Assembly (NCBI GenBank): GCA_050847315.1
Contig: CP193791.1
Source: Cedecea sp000277545
GTDB lineage: Bacteria > Pseudomonadota > Gammaproteobacteria > Enterobacterales > Enterobacteriaceae
DNA length: 64,000 nucleotides
Strand: one strand, 5' to 3'
Shown: positions 1 through 9,820 of the stretch, piece after piece
Layout: the number at the start of each line of letters is the position of its first letter
Position numbering within the stretch: position 1 is the stretch's first letter
The notes under the pieces: generated by a model
Seen by the model: only the letters and a program-made list of their open reading frames with translations
Database searches by the model: none
What the model was told of the DNA's origin: nothing
Position numbers and translations under genes: made by a program

Positions 1-60
1 ATAGGGTTCTGTAACATGACGATGTCTCAAAGACGGAAAATTAGCGGCAGTTTACCTGAA

Positions 61-732
61 TCACCTGCCGATTGCTTGCAGGCGCTTAAAAGCCGGGCGC
101 CCGGAGGCAACGGCATCGGCCCAACGGGTTGGCTCCGGCAAACGGTAGCCGGCCATGCAGCGCTCCACCCACTTTAATGCGCCGTCGAGGCTTATGCGGT
201 GCCCGGTAGAAATAAACAAAGGATTACAGCGTTTTTTACTGCGCCAGACCCAGGCCAGCTGCTCGCCTTTGTCCATCAACGGGGCACGAGCGTCAGGCTC
301 GTCCCCCAGCGGTTCAAACTTCCCGCACAGCCGCTTTTTCGCCACGCCAATCGTCGGCACATCCACCAGCAGCCCAAAATGGCTGGCAACCCCTAAACGA
401 CGGGGATGCGAGATGCCGTGTCCGTCCACAAACACCAAATCGGGCTTCTGCGAAAGCATACCCCACGCCTCAAGCAGCGCGGGATATTCGCGGAAGGATA
501 AAAAGCCGGGGATATAAGGCATGGTGGTGGCAATTCTTGCCACCTGATATTCAACCAACTCAAGAGACGGGTAGCTCAACAAAACGATGGCCGCGCGGGT
601 GACGTCTCCGCCTTGTTCAAACCCCACATCGGCCCCGGCGATCAACCGCGGCGGATCCTGCTCAAGGCGATCTTCTCGGATCACCTTTGAGGCCAGATTC
701 AGCTGTTGCTCTCGCAGTATGGTGAGATCCAT
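61..732 (-). CDS. nfi: endonuclease V (deoxyinosine 3' endonuclease)
   Basis: Cytosolic DNA repair nuclease that cuts at the second phosphodiester 3' of deoxyinosine and other deaminated bases. The 223-residue protein has the family's usual length. Visible features are the early acidic residue Asp35 in IAGADVGF, the PYIP wedge at residues 72-75 followed by FLSFRE, and the DGHG motif at 103-106. It lies directly downstream of hemE with an 11-bp gap, as in E. coli, so it is probably co-transcribed as nudC-hemE-nfi. The 60 bases beyond its stop hold no recognisable feature; in E. coli yjaG would follow. Identification by family motifs and synteny is firm. Confidence 0.95.
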   Translation of the reverse strand: MDLTILREQQLNLASKVIREDRLEQDPPRLIAGADVGFEQGGDVTRAAIVLLSYPSLELVEYQVARIATTMPYIPGFLSFREYPALLEAWGMLSQKPDLVFVDGHGISHPRRLGVASHFGLLVDVPTIGVAKKRLCGKFEPLGDEPDARAPLMDKGEQLAWVWRSKKRCNPLFISTGHRISLDGALKWVERCMAGYRLPEPTRWADAVASGRPAFKRLQAIGR

Positions 733-743
733 CTCTTGCTACC

Positions 744-1811
744 TTAAGCCTGGTGGTATTGCGCGGACAGGCGATGCACGGCTTCCACAAAGACGCCGGC
801 ATGCTCTGGTGGAACGTCCTGGTGAATGCCGTGCCCAAGGTTAAAGACGTGTCCTTCCCCCTGCCCGAAACCAGCCAGAATGGTGGCAACTTCTTCTTCG
901 ATACGTGCCGGCTGAGCGTACAGCATGGAAGGGTCCATGTTGCCCTGCAGCGCGACTTTATGGCCTACGCGACGACGTGCATCTGCAATGTCCGTTGTCC
1001 AGTCGAGGCCCAGTGCGTCGCAGCCGGTTTCCGCCATCGCTTCAAGCCACTGCCCGCCGCCTTTGGTGAACAGCGTCACCGGTACACGGCGGCCATCGTT
1101 TTCACGCAGAAGGCCATCGACAATTTTGTGCATGTAGTAGAGCGAGAATTCTTTGTAATCGCGCCCGCTCAGCACGCCACCCCAGGTGTCAAAGATCATT
1201 ACCGACTGCGCGCCCGCGCGGATTTGCGCGTTCAGATACAGCGTCACGCTCTGCGCCAGCTTATCCAGCAGCAGGTGAAGCGCTTTCGGGTCGGCAAACA
1301 TCATTTTCTTAATCACGGTGAAGGCTTTGCTGCTGCCGCCTTCCACCATATAAGTGGCCAGCGTCCACGGGCTGCCGGAGAAGCCAATCAGCGGCACTTC
1401 ACCCTTCAGTTCACGGCGAATAGTGCGCACCGCGTTCATCACGTATGCCAGCTCGCCTTCCGGATCGGGAATCGGCAGCTTTTGAACGTCGGCCAGGCTT
1501 TGAATCGGGGAGCTAAAGCGCGGGCCTTCCCCGGCTTCAAAGTACAGCCCAAGCCCCATCGCATCCGGGATGGTCAGAATGTCCGAAAAGAGGATCGCCG
1601 CATCCAGCGCGTAACGGCGCAATGGTTGCAGAGTGACTTCGCAGGCCAGCTCAGCGTTTTTGCACAGCGACATAAAGTCACCCGCCTGAGCGCGCGTCGC
1701 CTTATATTCCGGTAGATAACGCCCTGCCTGGCGCATCATCCACACAGGGGTGACATCTACCGGCAAGCGCTGCAGGGCGCGCAGGTAACGATCGTTCTTC
1801 AGTTCAGTCAT
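744..1811 (-). CDS. hemE: uroporphyrinogen decarboxylase
   Basis: Decarboxylates the four acetate side chains of uroporphyrinogen III to give coproporphyrinogen III in haem synthesis; cytosolic and cofactor-free. The first family signature VWMMRQAGRYLPEY lies at about residues 23-36 and the second, GFSGSPWTLATYM, at about 143-155. The start was placed at the ATG at 1811 (protein begins MTELKND, 355 aa), because it matches the E. coli N-terminus and is preceded by a good AGGAAAGG ribosome site; an upstream in-frame ATG at 1850 would add 13 residues unlike the family and overlap nudC. It follows nudC after 35 bp and precedes nfi. Confidence 0.97.
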   Translation of the reverse strand: MTELKNDRYLRALQRLPVDVTPVWMMRQAGRYLPEYKATRAQAGDFMSLCKNAELACEVTLQPLRRYALDAAILFSDILTIPDAMGLGLYFEAGEGPRFSSPIQSLADVQKLPIPDPEGELAYVMNAVRTIRRELKGEVPLIGFSGSPWTLATYMVEGGSSKAFTVIKKMMFADPKALHLLLDKLAQSVTLYLNAQIRAGAQSVMIFDTWGGVLSGRDYKEFSLYYMHKIVDGLLRENDGRRVPVTLFTKGGGQWLEAMAETGCDALGLDWTTDIADARRRVGHKVALQGNMDPSMLYAQPARIEEEVATILAGFGQGEGHVFNLGHGIHQDVPPEHAGVFVEAVHRLSAQYHQA

Positions 1812-1846
1812 GTTTACCTTTCCTTTAGCTGTATCGCCGCAGTCTA

Positions 1847-2620
1847 TCATTCATAGTCCGCGCGACACAGGGCGACGGTATCTTCAATTAAGCGGCGCGC
1901 CACGGTGCCCGGCGGCGGTAACAGCGGCAGTTGGTCATAGCGATACCAGCCCGCATCCAGCAGCTCCTTCGGGTCAATCTTGATTTCACCGCTGTGATAA
2001 TCCGCCATAAATGCGGTCATCAGCGACTGCGGGAACGGCCAGGGCTGGGAAGTCACGTAGCGCAGGTTTTTCACCTGAATACTGCTCTCTTCCATAACTT
2101 CGCGAGCCACCGCCTGCTCCAGCGTTTCACCCACTTCGACAAACCCGGCCAGCACGGTGTAGACGCCGTTGCGGTGGCGCGTGTGCTGAGCCAGCAGGAT
2201 ATGATCATCCTTACGAATAGCGACAATAATGCAGGGGGCAATTTGCGGGTAATAGCGTTCCCGGCAGTGCCCGCAGAGCATTGCCCATTCGCTTTTGCTG
2301 AAGTGCATTTCATGGCCGCAGTAACCGCAATACTTATGCGAGCGATAAAACTCGGCCAGTTGAACGCCTCGCCCGGCCAGCTGGAACAGGCCCACATCGC
2401 GATCCAGGAGCTGACGCAGCGAGCCCATATCCGAGCGGCGGTTTTCACGAATCAGCCAGACGGGCTCACCTTCCCACTCACCGATATCCAGGGCGCGGCT
2501 GCCTACGAGTTGAAATTCTTCCGCGCTGCCGTGAGGTAAGTCACCCTGAGGCAACCATATTTTTTGCTCATGGCTGACTATCCACCAACCATGATCTAAG
2601 TTTTGAATAACACGTTCCAT
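1847..2620 (-). CDS. nudC: NAD-capped RNA hydrolase / NADH pyrophosphatase
   Basis: Nudix enzyme that removes NAD caps from RNA 5' ends and hydrolyses NAD(H) to NMN(H) and AMP. At 257 aa it equals the E. coli protein when the ATG at 2620 is used; an ATG four codons upstream is also in frame but lacks homology support. The zinc ribbon is complete (Cys98, Cys101, Cys116, Cys119). The Nudix box GFVEVGETLEQAVAREVMEE runs from about 159 to 178, and the NADH-specific SQPWPFPQS motif lies at 191-199. It is divergent from rsd, with which it shares a roughly 100-bp promoter region, and is the first gene of the nudC-hemE-nfi run. Confidence 0.97.
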   Translation of the reverse strand: MERVIQNLDHGWWIVSHEQKIWLPQGDLPHGSAEEFQLVGSRALDIGEWEGEPVWLIRENRRSDMGSLRQLLDRDVGLFQLAGRGVQLAEFYRSHKYCGYCGHEMHFSKSEWAMLCGHCRERYYPQIAPCIIVAIRKDDHILLAQHTRHRNGVYTVLAGFVEVGETLEQAVAREVMEESSIQVKNLRYVTSQPWPFPQSLMTAFMADYHSGEIKIDPKELLDAGWYRYDQLPLLPPPGTVARRLIEDTVALCRADYE

Positions 2621-2718
2621 AACCTGGTGCACATCCCCGTGTTCACTGATATAAACAATTAGTTTTTACTTTTTTGGGTTAGTTTGCGTTCAATCTTTTA
2701 ACTCACGGAGTCTCAATC

Positions 2719-3222
2719 ATGCTGAACCAGTTAGCCAATCTGACTGAGCGCGTTGGTGGTAGTAATGAGTTAGTTGACCATTGGCTGCAGGCCCGTAAGC
2801 ACCTGTTGGTCGCCTATTACAACATGGTCGGGATCAAGCCTAACAAGGAATCGCACACCGCGCTCGACGAAAAAGCGTTAGACAATTTTTGCCACGGCCT
2901 GGTGGATTACCTCTCTTCCGGGCATTTCAGTATCTACGAGCGAATTATCAGCAACCTGGAAGGCAGCAGCCCGCTGCTAAGCGCAGCCCAGCTCTACCCT
3001 CAGTTGGAAGCCAACACCCAGCAAATCATGGATCTCTACGATTCCCATCTGGAAAACGCCATCGACCGCGACAGCTGGGTCGAATTCCAGCAGGCGCTGT
3101 CAGAGATTGGCGAGTGCCTGGAGTCCCGCTTCACCCTTGAAGATAAACTAGTCCTCCTGGCTATTGATAACAACCTCGACGGCAGCGCCAGCGATCCTGC
3201 CGGGCTGGCAAGTCCAGCTTGA
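2719..3222 (+). CDS. rsd: regulator of sigma D, anti-sigma-70 factor
   Basis: Rsd binds sigma-70 region 4 and sequesters it in stationary phase, favouring alternative sigma factors. The 167-residue all-alpha protein begins MLNQLANLTERVGGSNELVDHWL, typical of Rsd, and is slightly longer than the 158-aa E. coli protein because of a C-terminal tail rich in Ala, Ser and Pro (last ten or so residues). A CACGGAG ribosome site precedes the start. It is divergent from nudC and upstream of the thiC riboswitch, the same arrangement as E. coli. Confidence 0.95.
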   Translation: MLNQLANLTERVGGSNELVDHWLQARKHLLVAYYNMVGIKPNKESHTALDEKALDNFCHGLVDYLSSGHFSIYERIISNLEGSSPLLSAAQLYPQLEANTQQIMDLYDSHLENAIDRDSWVEFQQALSEIGECLESRFTLEDKLVLLAIDNNLDGSASDPAGLASPA

Positions 3223-3255
3223 GTTGTTAGCTATTAACGAGTAATTTACAACTTT

Positions 3256-3280
3256 CCCACCGCAAGGTGGGATCATTCTT
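3256..3280 (+). terminator. hairpin between rsd and the thiC riboswitch, possible rsd terminator
   Basis: CCCACC at 3256-3261 pairs with GGTGGG at 3266-3271 around a GCAA tetraloop, followed by the moderately T-rich ATCATTCTT. It sits 33 bases after the rsd stop. It abuts the riboswitch aptamer, and the thiC promoter position is not clear, so it could instead be part of the thiC leader. Confidence 0.45.
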
Positions 3281-3377
3281 GTCGGAGTGCCGAGTGCGTT
3301 ATGCACCGGCTGAGACCGTTAATTCGGGATCCGCGGAACCTGATCAGGTTAGAACCTGCGAAGGGAACAAGAGTAAT
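3278..3377 (+). promoter_or_regulatory. TPP riboswitch (THI box) controlling thiCEFSGH
   Basis: Contains the conserved THI-box elements in order: GGAGTGCC, then CTGAGACCG, then the GGAACCTGATCAGGTTAGAAC segment (positions about 3336-3355) and CCTGCGAAGGGAACAAG. The outer P1 stem forms between CTTGT (3278-3282) and ACAAG (3367-3371). In enterobacteria this RNA binds thiamine pyrophosphate and shuts down thiC translation and elongation. The expression platform lies between here and the thiC start at 3473. Confidence 0.96.
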
Positions 3378-3472
3378 TCTGTCTTTGGGTACACCCGTTT
3401 TCAGGCGGCCCATATCCATTACTCCTTCCGTTGTCCTGACAAGCCATATCCTGACTAAACCTGGAATGAGCT

Positions 3473-5373
<1,901 letters not shown>

Positions 5374-5374
<1 letters not shown>

Positions 5375-6009
5375 TGTCCAGACTCACTTTCCCTGCCACC
5401 TCACGCCGACTGGGCCTTTATCCGGTCGTCGACAGCGTGGAATGGATCGAACGTCTCCTCGGGGCTGGCGTCAAGACTATCCAGCTCCGCATTAAAGACA
5501 AACGCGATGCAGACGTTGAAGCCGACGTCATCGCAGCCATTGCGCTGGGCGAACGCTACAACGCTCGCCTGTTCATTAACGATTACTGGCGACTGGCCAT
5601 CCAACACGGTGCCTACGGCGTACACCTCGGCCAGGAAGATATGGATGTCGCCAACCTGGCGGCGATAAGCGAAGCCGGACTGCGTCTGGGGCTTTCAACC
5701 CACGACAACATGGAAATGGATCGCGCCTTAAGCGCAAACCCGTCCTACATCGCGCTGGGCCATGTCTTCCCTACCCAAACCAAGCAGATGCCCTCTTCCC
5801 CTCAAGGGCTGAATAAGCTGGCAGAACATATTCAGACGCTGGGTGATTACTCCACCGTCGCCATCGGCGGAATAACCATCGATCGCGTACCTGCCGTCTT
5901 AGCCACCGGCGTGGGCAGCGTCGCCGTCGTCAGCGCCATTACACAGGCTCCCGACTGGCGCATCGCCACGGCGAAGCTACTCGACCTGGCGGGAACTGGC
6001 GATGAATGA
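5374..6009 (+). CDS. thiE: thiamine phosphate synthase
   Basis: Joins hydroxymethylpyrimidine diphosphate to the thiazole phosphate to form thiamine phosphate. With the ATG at 5374, which overlaps the thiC stop, the protein is 211 aa, exactly the E. coli length, beginning MSRLTFPATSRRLGLYPVVDS. Family motifs include QLRIKD near residue 40, the LFINDYWRLA segment, and a C-terminal VAIGGI phosphate loop. A longer in-frame extension upstream runs inside thiC and is rejected. It overlaps thiF by 8 bp. Confidence 0.97.
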
Positions 6010-6757
6010 CGCGGATTTTATGCGCTATAGCCGCCAGCTACTGCTGGAAGACGTGGCGATTGAAGGGCAGGAAAAATTGCTGTCCAGCACGGCGCTGGTC
6101 GTCGGTCTGGGCGGCTTAGGTTCACCTGCCGCGCTGTATCTCGCCGCCGCTGGCGTAGGCAAGCTTATCGTCGCGGACGATGACAGGGTGCATATCAGCA
6201 ATCTCCAGCGCCAGATCCTGTTCACCTCAGAAGATATTGAGCGCCCGAAATCTTCCGCAGCCCACCAGCATCTGCAGCGCCTGAACCCAGGCGTAAAAAT
6301 TGTTCCGCTGGCAGAAAGGCTAACGGGAGCTTCTCTGACAGAAGCCGTGCGCGAGGCCGACGTGGTGCTGGACTGCAGCGACAATATGGCAACCCGCCAG
6401 GCGGTAAACGCCGCCTGCGTGGCCGGGAATACGCCACTTATCACCGCCAGCGCCGTCGGTTTTGGCGGCCAGATGATGGTGCTAACACCGCCCTGGGAAC
6501 ATGGCTGTTACCGCTGCGTCTGGCCTGACGAGAGTGAACCCGAACGCAACTGCCGCACTTCCGGCGTCATCGGCCCGGTCGTGGGCGTGATGGGCACTCT
6601 TCAGGCGCTGGAGGCCATTAAATTACTTACCGGCATGACGCCTGCTGCTGGCGCTTTGCGCCTGTTTGACGCCCGGCAACATAGCTGGCGCACTCTGGCG
6701 ATGCAAAAATCAGCCACCTGCCCGGTCTGCGGAGGTCGCGATGCGCATTCAGTTTAA
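6002..6757 (+). CDS. thiF: ThiS adenylyltransferase
   Basis: E1-like enzyme that adenylates the C-terminal Gly of ThiS and passes sulfur onto it for thiazole formation. It is 251 aa as in E. coli. The ATP-binding loop GLGGLGSPAALYLAAAGVG starts near residue 35. The zinc ligands Cys169, Cys172, Cys240 and Cys243 are all present, and so is Cys184 in ERNCRTSG, the residue that forms the persulfide link with ThiS in E. coli. It overlaps thiE upstream and thiS downstream (17 bp). Confidence 0.97.
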   Translation: MNDADFMRYSRQLLLEDVAIEGQEKLLSSTALVVGLGGLGSPAALYLAAAGVGKLIVADDDRVHISNLQRQILFTSEDIERPKSSAAHQHLQRLNPGVKIVPLAERLTGASLTEAVREADVVLDCSDNMATRQAVNAACVAGNTPLITASAVGFGGQMMVLTPPWEHGCYRCVWPDESEPERNCRTSGVIGPVVGVMGTLQALEAIKLLTGMTPAAGALRLFDARQHSWRTLAMQKSATCPVCGGRDAHSV

Positions 6758-6941
6758 CGATGAATATCTGGAATGTACGGCCGGCCTGACGCTCGCAGCC
6801 CTTCTGGCCCAGCTTGATCAGGGCAAAGTTGGCGCGGCACTGGCCGTTAATCAAACTATCCTCCCACGTGAACAGTGGAGCAATTATCTGCTGCGCGAGG
6901 GCGATACCATTCTGCTGTTTCAGGCAATTGCCGGGGGCTGA
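6741..6941 (+). CDS. thiS: sulfur carrier protein ThiS
   Basis: Small ubiquitin-fold sulfur carrier; its C-terminal thiocarboxylate donates sulfur to the thiazole. The 66-aa protein begins MRIQFNDEY at 6741 and ends in the required Gly-Gly after FQAIA. The start lies 17 bp inside thiF and follows a GGAGG ribosome site, which excludes the longer in-frame reading from 6666. The thiG start is two bases after its stop region. Confidence 0.96.
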   Translation: MRIQFNDEYLECTAGLTLAALLAQLDQGKVGAALAVNQTILPREQWSNYLLREGDTILLFQAIAGG

Positions 6942-6942
6942 C

Positions 6943-7722
6943 ATGTTACAGATTGCCGATAAAACCTTTTCCTCCAGCCTGTTCACCGGCACCGGAAAAT
7001 TCTCCTCCAGCCAGATGATGATCGACGCGATTCGCGCTTCTGGCTCACAGCTTGTCACCATGGCGATGAAACGCGTGGATTTACGTGGCCATAGTGATGA
7101 TATTCTTCAGCCACTGCAGCAGGCGGGCGTGCATTTGCTGCCCAATACTTCCGGGGCGAAAACGGCAGAGGAAGCTATTTTTGCAGCCCAGCTTGCCCGC
7201 GAAGCGCTGGGAACAAACTGGGTTAAGCTGGAAATTCATCCTGATGCCCGCTATTTACTCCCGGACCCGATTGAAACGCTGAAGGCCGCCGACGCTCTGG
7301 TCAAACAGGGATTTGTGGTGCTGCCTTACTGCGGCGCCGATCCCGTGCTCTGCAAACGTCTGGAGGAAGCCGGCTGTGCGGCCGTGATGCCGCTCGGCGC
7401 GCCCATCGGCTCAAATCAGGGTCTGCAAACCCGCGCGCTGCTGGAAATCATCATTGAGCAATCCCGCGTGCCTGTTGTTGTCGATGCGGGGATCGGTGCA
7501 CCAAGCCATGCAGCCGAAGCGTTGGAAATGGGGGCTTCTGCCGTGCTGGTCAATACCGCCATAGCGGTCGCCCGTGACCCGGTACAAATGGCGCAGGCGT
7601 TTCGCCTGGCCGTGGAAGCCGGAAGCCTTGCGGCACAGGCCGGGTTAGGATCTCGCCACCAGCAGGCTCAGGCCTCCAGCCCGCTGACCAGTTTCCTGCA
7701 GTTTAGCGAGGAGAATGCCTGA
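6943..7722 (+). CDS. thiG: thiazole synthase
   Basis: TIM-barrel enzyme that forms the thiazole phosphate from DXP, dehydroglycine and ThiS thiocarboxylate. It is 259 aa. Lys95 in NWVKLEIHPD is the expected Schiff-base lysine, and the GAPIGSNQG and VVVDAGIG phosphate-binding segments are present. The ATG at 6943 gives the family N-terminus MLQIADKTFSSSLFTGTGKF. The C-terminal 15 residues (about AQASSPLTSFLQFSEENA) diverge from E. coli and run three residues longer. The stop overlaps the thiH start as TGATG. Confidence 0.97.
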   Translation: MLQIADKTFSSSLFTGTGKFSSSQMMIDAIRASGSQLVTMAMKRVDLRGHSDDILQPLQQAGVHLLPNTSGAKTAEEAIFAAQLAREALGTNWVKLEIHPDARYLLPDPIETLKAADALVKQGFVVLPYCGADPVLCKRLEEAGCAAVMPLGAPIGSNQGLQTRALLEIIIEQSRVPVVVDAGIGAPSHAAEALEMGASAVLVNTAIAVARDPVQMAQAFRLAVEAGSLAAQAGLGSRHQQAQASSPLTSFLQFSEENA

Positions 7723-8855
7723 TGGCAGAAACCTTTACCGACCGCTGGCGTCAGCTGGACTGGGACGATATCTCCCTCAAAATTAACGGTAAAACGGCGG
7801 CAGATGTCGAACGCGCGATTAACGCCTCCCGCCTGACGCGAGAAGACTTGATGGCTTTGCTCTCCCCTGCCGCCAGCCGTTACCTGGAGCCTCTTGCTCA
7901 GCGGGCGCAGCAGCTTACGCGTCAGCGCTTCGGCAACACGGTCAGTTTTTACGTGCCGCTCTATCTCTCTAACCTGTGCGCCAACGACTGTACTTACTGC
8001 GGCTTTTCCATGAGCAACAAGCTTAAGCGCAAAACGCTGGATGAAGCGGAGATTGAGCGGGAATGCGCGGCTATCCGTGCCCTGGGGTTCGAACACCTTT
8101 TGCTGGTGACCGGCGAGCACCAGACCAAAGTCGGCATGGATTATTTCCGCCAGCATCTGCCGGCTATCCGCAGCCGCTTTAGTTCACTGCACATGGAAGT
8201 CCAGCCGCTGGACGAGAATGAGTATGCCGAACTCAAAACCCTCGGGCTTGATGGCGTGATGGTGTACCAGGAAACCTATCACCCGGCGACCTACGCCCAG
8301 CACCACCTGAAAGGCAACAAGCAGGATTTCTTCTGGCGGCTGGAAACGCCCGACAGGCTGGGCCGCGCGGGTATCGATAAAATCGGCCTTGGCGCGCTGA
8401 TTGGGCTGTCGGGCAGCTGGCGCACCGACTGTTTTATGGTGGCCGAACACCTGCTTTGGCTACAGCAGCGCTACTGGCAAAGCCGATATTCTGTCTCCTT
8501 CCCGCGCCTGCGCCCGTGCACCGGCGGCGTAGAACCCGCCTCAATCATGACTGAGCAGCAGTTGGTGCAGACGATCTGTGCGTTCCGCCTGCTTGCGCCG
8601 GACGTGGAATTGTCGCTTTCTACCCGAGAATCACCGTGGTTCCGCGACCACGTGATCCCATTGGCGATTAACAACGTCAGCGCGTTTTCGAAAACACAGC
8701 CCGGCGGCTATGCCGATAATCACCCGGAACTTGAGCAGTTTGCCCCACACGATGGCCGAACGCCGCAGGAAGTTGCCGCCGCGCTCCGTCACTCAGGTTT
8801 GCAGCCGGTCTGGAAGGACTGGGATCATTTTCTGGGAAGAAACGCGCAATCCTGA
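7722..8855 (+). CDS. thiH: 2-iminoacetate synthase (tyrosine lyase)
   Basis: Radical-SAM enzyme that cleaves tyrosine to give dehydroglycine (2-iminoacetate) for ThiG under anaerobic-type thiazole synthesis. It is 377 aa, identical in length to E. coli ThiH. The cluster motif CANDCTYC provides Cys86, Cys90 and Cys93. It is the last gene of the thi operon and is translationally coupled to thiG by a one-base ATG overlap. No clear terminator follows directly; the next gene lies 319 bp away. Confidence 0.97.
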   Translation: MAETFTDRWRQLDWDDISLKINGKTAADVERAINASRLTREDLMALLSPAASRYLEPLAQRAQQLTRQRFGNTVSFYVPLYLSNLCANDCTYCGFSMSNKLKRKTLDEAEIERECAAIRALGFEHLLLVTGEHQTKVGMDYFRQHLPAIRSRFSSLHMEVQPLDENEYAELKTLGLDGVMVYQETYHPATYAQHHLKGNKQDFFWRLETPDRLGRAGIDKIGLGALIGLSGSWRTDCFMVAEHLLWLQQRYWQSRYSVSFPRLRPCTGGVEPASIMTEQQLVQTICAFRLLAPDVELSLSTRESPWFRDHVIPLAINNVSAFSKTQPGGYADNHPELEQFAPHDGRTPQEVAAALRHSGLQPVWKDWDHFLGRNAQS

Positions 8856-8947
8856 TGTAACACACGGCAAGGGAAAGGATAAGTTTCGGTGTTTGCCGAA
8901 AGAACATCGATCGGTCGTTGTCGCTTCTCTGCCGTTCAAATACTGTC

Positions 8948-9006
8948 CTCCGGTCAGCGCAGATGACTGACCGGAGCGGCAGCAAACGCTTCCTCATGCC
9001 GCTCCG
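8948..9006 (+). promoter_or_regulatory. two mutually exclusive hairpins
   Basis: CTCCGGTCAG (8948-8957) pairs perfectly with CTGACCGGAG (8967-8976). CGGAGCGGCA (8972-8981) pairs perfectly with TGCCGCTCCG (8997-9006). The two stems share bases 8972-8976, so only one can form at a time in RNA. No T-run follows either one. Confidence 0.6.
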
Positions 9007-9048
9007 CCTTCACAACTGCCGTCTTGATTCTTCGAGAAAAAACAAAAA

Positions 9049-9062
9049 TGTAACCGGTTTCA
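9049..9062 (+). promoter_or_regulatory. candidate LacI/GalR-family operator
   Basis: TGTAACCGGTTTCA is a 14-bp palindrome with a single mismatched pair and a central CCGG, typical of operators for LacI/GalR-family sugar repressors; it closely resembles what I recall of the AscG (beta-glucoside) site. A degenerate half-site (CGGTTTC) recurs at 9071-9077. No LacI-type gene is encoded in this window. Confidence 0.5.
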
Positions 9063-9080
9063 GTTTTCTACGGTTTCTTT

Positions 9081-9096
9081 TGTGATACCTGACACA
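9081..9096 (+). promoter_or_regulatory. candidate CRP-cAMP site
   Basis: TGTGA TACCTG ACACA matches nine of the ten consensus half-site bases (TGTGA-N6-TCACA). It lies about 80 bp upstream of the IIB start codon, consistent with catabolite control of a sugar PTS. Confidence 0.45.
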
Positions 9097-9174
9097 CAAT
9101 CGGGTTAAAGCGGTTGTTGCCGCCCCCTCTGCCGGATAAATATCTCTGTATCCTTCGGACATTGAGAGCGAACT

Positions 9175-9480
9175 ATGAAAAATATCGTGTTGTGTTGTGC
9201 TGCAGGTATGTCGACCAGCATTCTGGTTCAACGTATGGTTGATGCCGCACAAAAGAAAGGCATCGAGGTCTCAATCAAGGCTGTGCCCGTGGCAGAGTTT
9301 AAAGAGAACATCGAACGCGCCGACATCGTTCTGCTTGGTCCGCAGGTGAAATATGAGCAGGCCAAACTTCAGGCCCTTGCCGATCCTCTGGGTAAAAAAG
9401 TCGCCGTTATCGACATGATGGATTACGGTTTGATGAAAGGCGACGTGGTGCTTGATAAAGCCCTGAAAATGATGGAGTAA
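9175..9480 (+). CDS. PTS lactose/cellobiose-family EIIB component
   Basis: A 101-residue cytosolic phosphocarrier of the lactose/chitobiose PTS family, similar in size to ChbB. The P-loop-like active site CxxGMSTS is at the N-terminus; Cys8 (in CCAAGMSTS) is the expected phospho-cysteine, and the LLGPQVKYE segment near residue 60 is family-typical. It would take phosphate from the IIA protein encoded three bases downstream and pass it to a sugar bound by an IIC permease. No IIC gene is next to it or anywhere in the window, so its membrane partner is unknown. Not present at this locus in E. coli K-12. Confidence 0.88.
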   Translation: MKNIVLCCAAGMSTSILVQRMVDAAQKKGIEVSIKAVPVAEFKENIERADIVLLGPQVKYEQAKLQALADPLGKKVAVIDMMDYGLMKGDVVLDKALKMME

Positions 9481-9483
9481 GAT

Positions 9484-9801
9484 GTGGAAGATTTAGAATC
9501 AATTATTATGGAACTGCTGGTCAACGCCGGCAGCGCACGTAGTCAGGCCCTGACTGCTCTGCAGCTGGCACGTAAAGGTGACTTTGAGGGTGCCGAGAAG
9601 GCAATGGAAGAGTCACACGAATTCGTGAAACACGCCCATAAAATCCAGACCCAGTTGATTGGCCTCGATGAAGGCTCCGGCAAACTGCCGGTAAACCTGA
9701 TTACCGTTCACTCTCAGGACCACCTGATGAACGCCATGGTCATTCAGGATCTGGCTACCGATATGATTGAGCTTTACCGCCGCCTGCCGCTGGTGAAATA
9801 A
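9484..9801 (+). CDS. PTS lactose/cellobiose-family EIIA component
   Basis: A 105-residue helical IIA-lac/IIA-chb family protein. His76 in ITVHSQDHLMNAM aligns with the phosphorylated histidine of ChbA (VHAQDHLM). It starts with GTG at 9484, three bases after the IIB stop, with a GGAG ribosome site inside the end of the IIB gene; this start gives the expected N-terminus. It forms a two-gene unit with IIB and is followed by a strong terminator. The substrate cannot be deduced without the IIC protein. Confidence 0.88.
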   Translation: MEDLESIIMELLVNAGSARSQALTALQLARKGDFEGAEKAMEESHEFVKHAHKIQTQLIGLDEGSGKLPVNLITVHSQDHLMNAMVIQDLATDMIELYRRLPLVK

Positions 9802-9820
9802 GCCCTCTTTGCCCGACCCT

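Larger units (their letters stand above)
8856..9174 (+). promoter_or_regulatory. 319-bp leader/regulatory region upstream of the PTS IIB/IIA pair
   Basis: No gene is present. It holds, in order: two overlapping 10-bp-stem hairpins (8948-8976 and 8972-9006, sharing CGGAG at 8972-8976), a near-perfect 14-bp palindrome at 9049-9062, and a CRP-like TGTGA-N6-ACACA site at 9081-9096. A weak promoter candidate (TTGTTG 9114-9119, GATAAA 9135-9140, 15-bp spacer) lies before the IIB start at 9175. The dyads are seen directly; their roles are inferred. Confidence 0.6.

Noticed and set aside
744..1850. Longer hemE start at 1850 and coding on the plus strand opposite hemE (753-1715)
   Set aside because: The longer start overlaps nudC and is not conserved; the plus-strand frame is a shadow of hemE codon bias.
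3386..3400. Short GGGT-AC-ACCC stem with following Ts as a riboswitch terminator for thiC
   Set aside because: The stem is only four base pairs, too weak to call; thiC control may be mainly translational.
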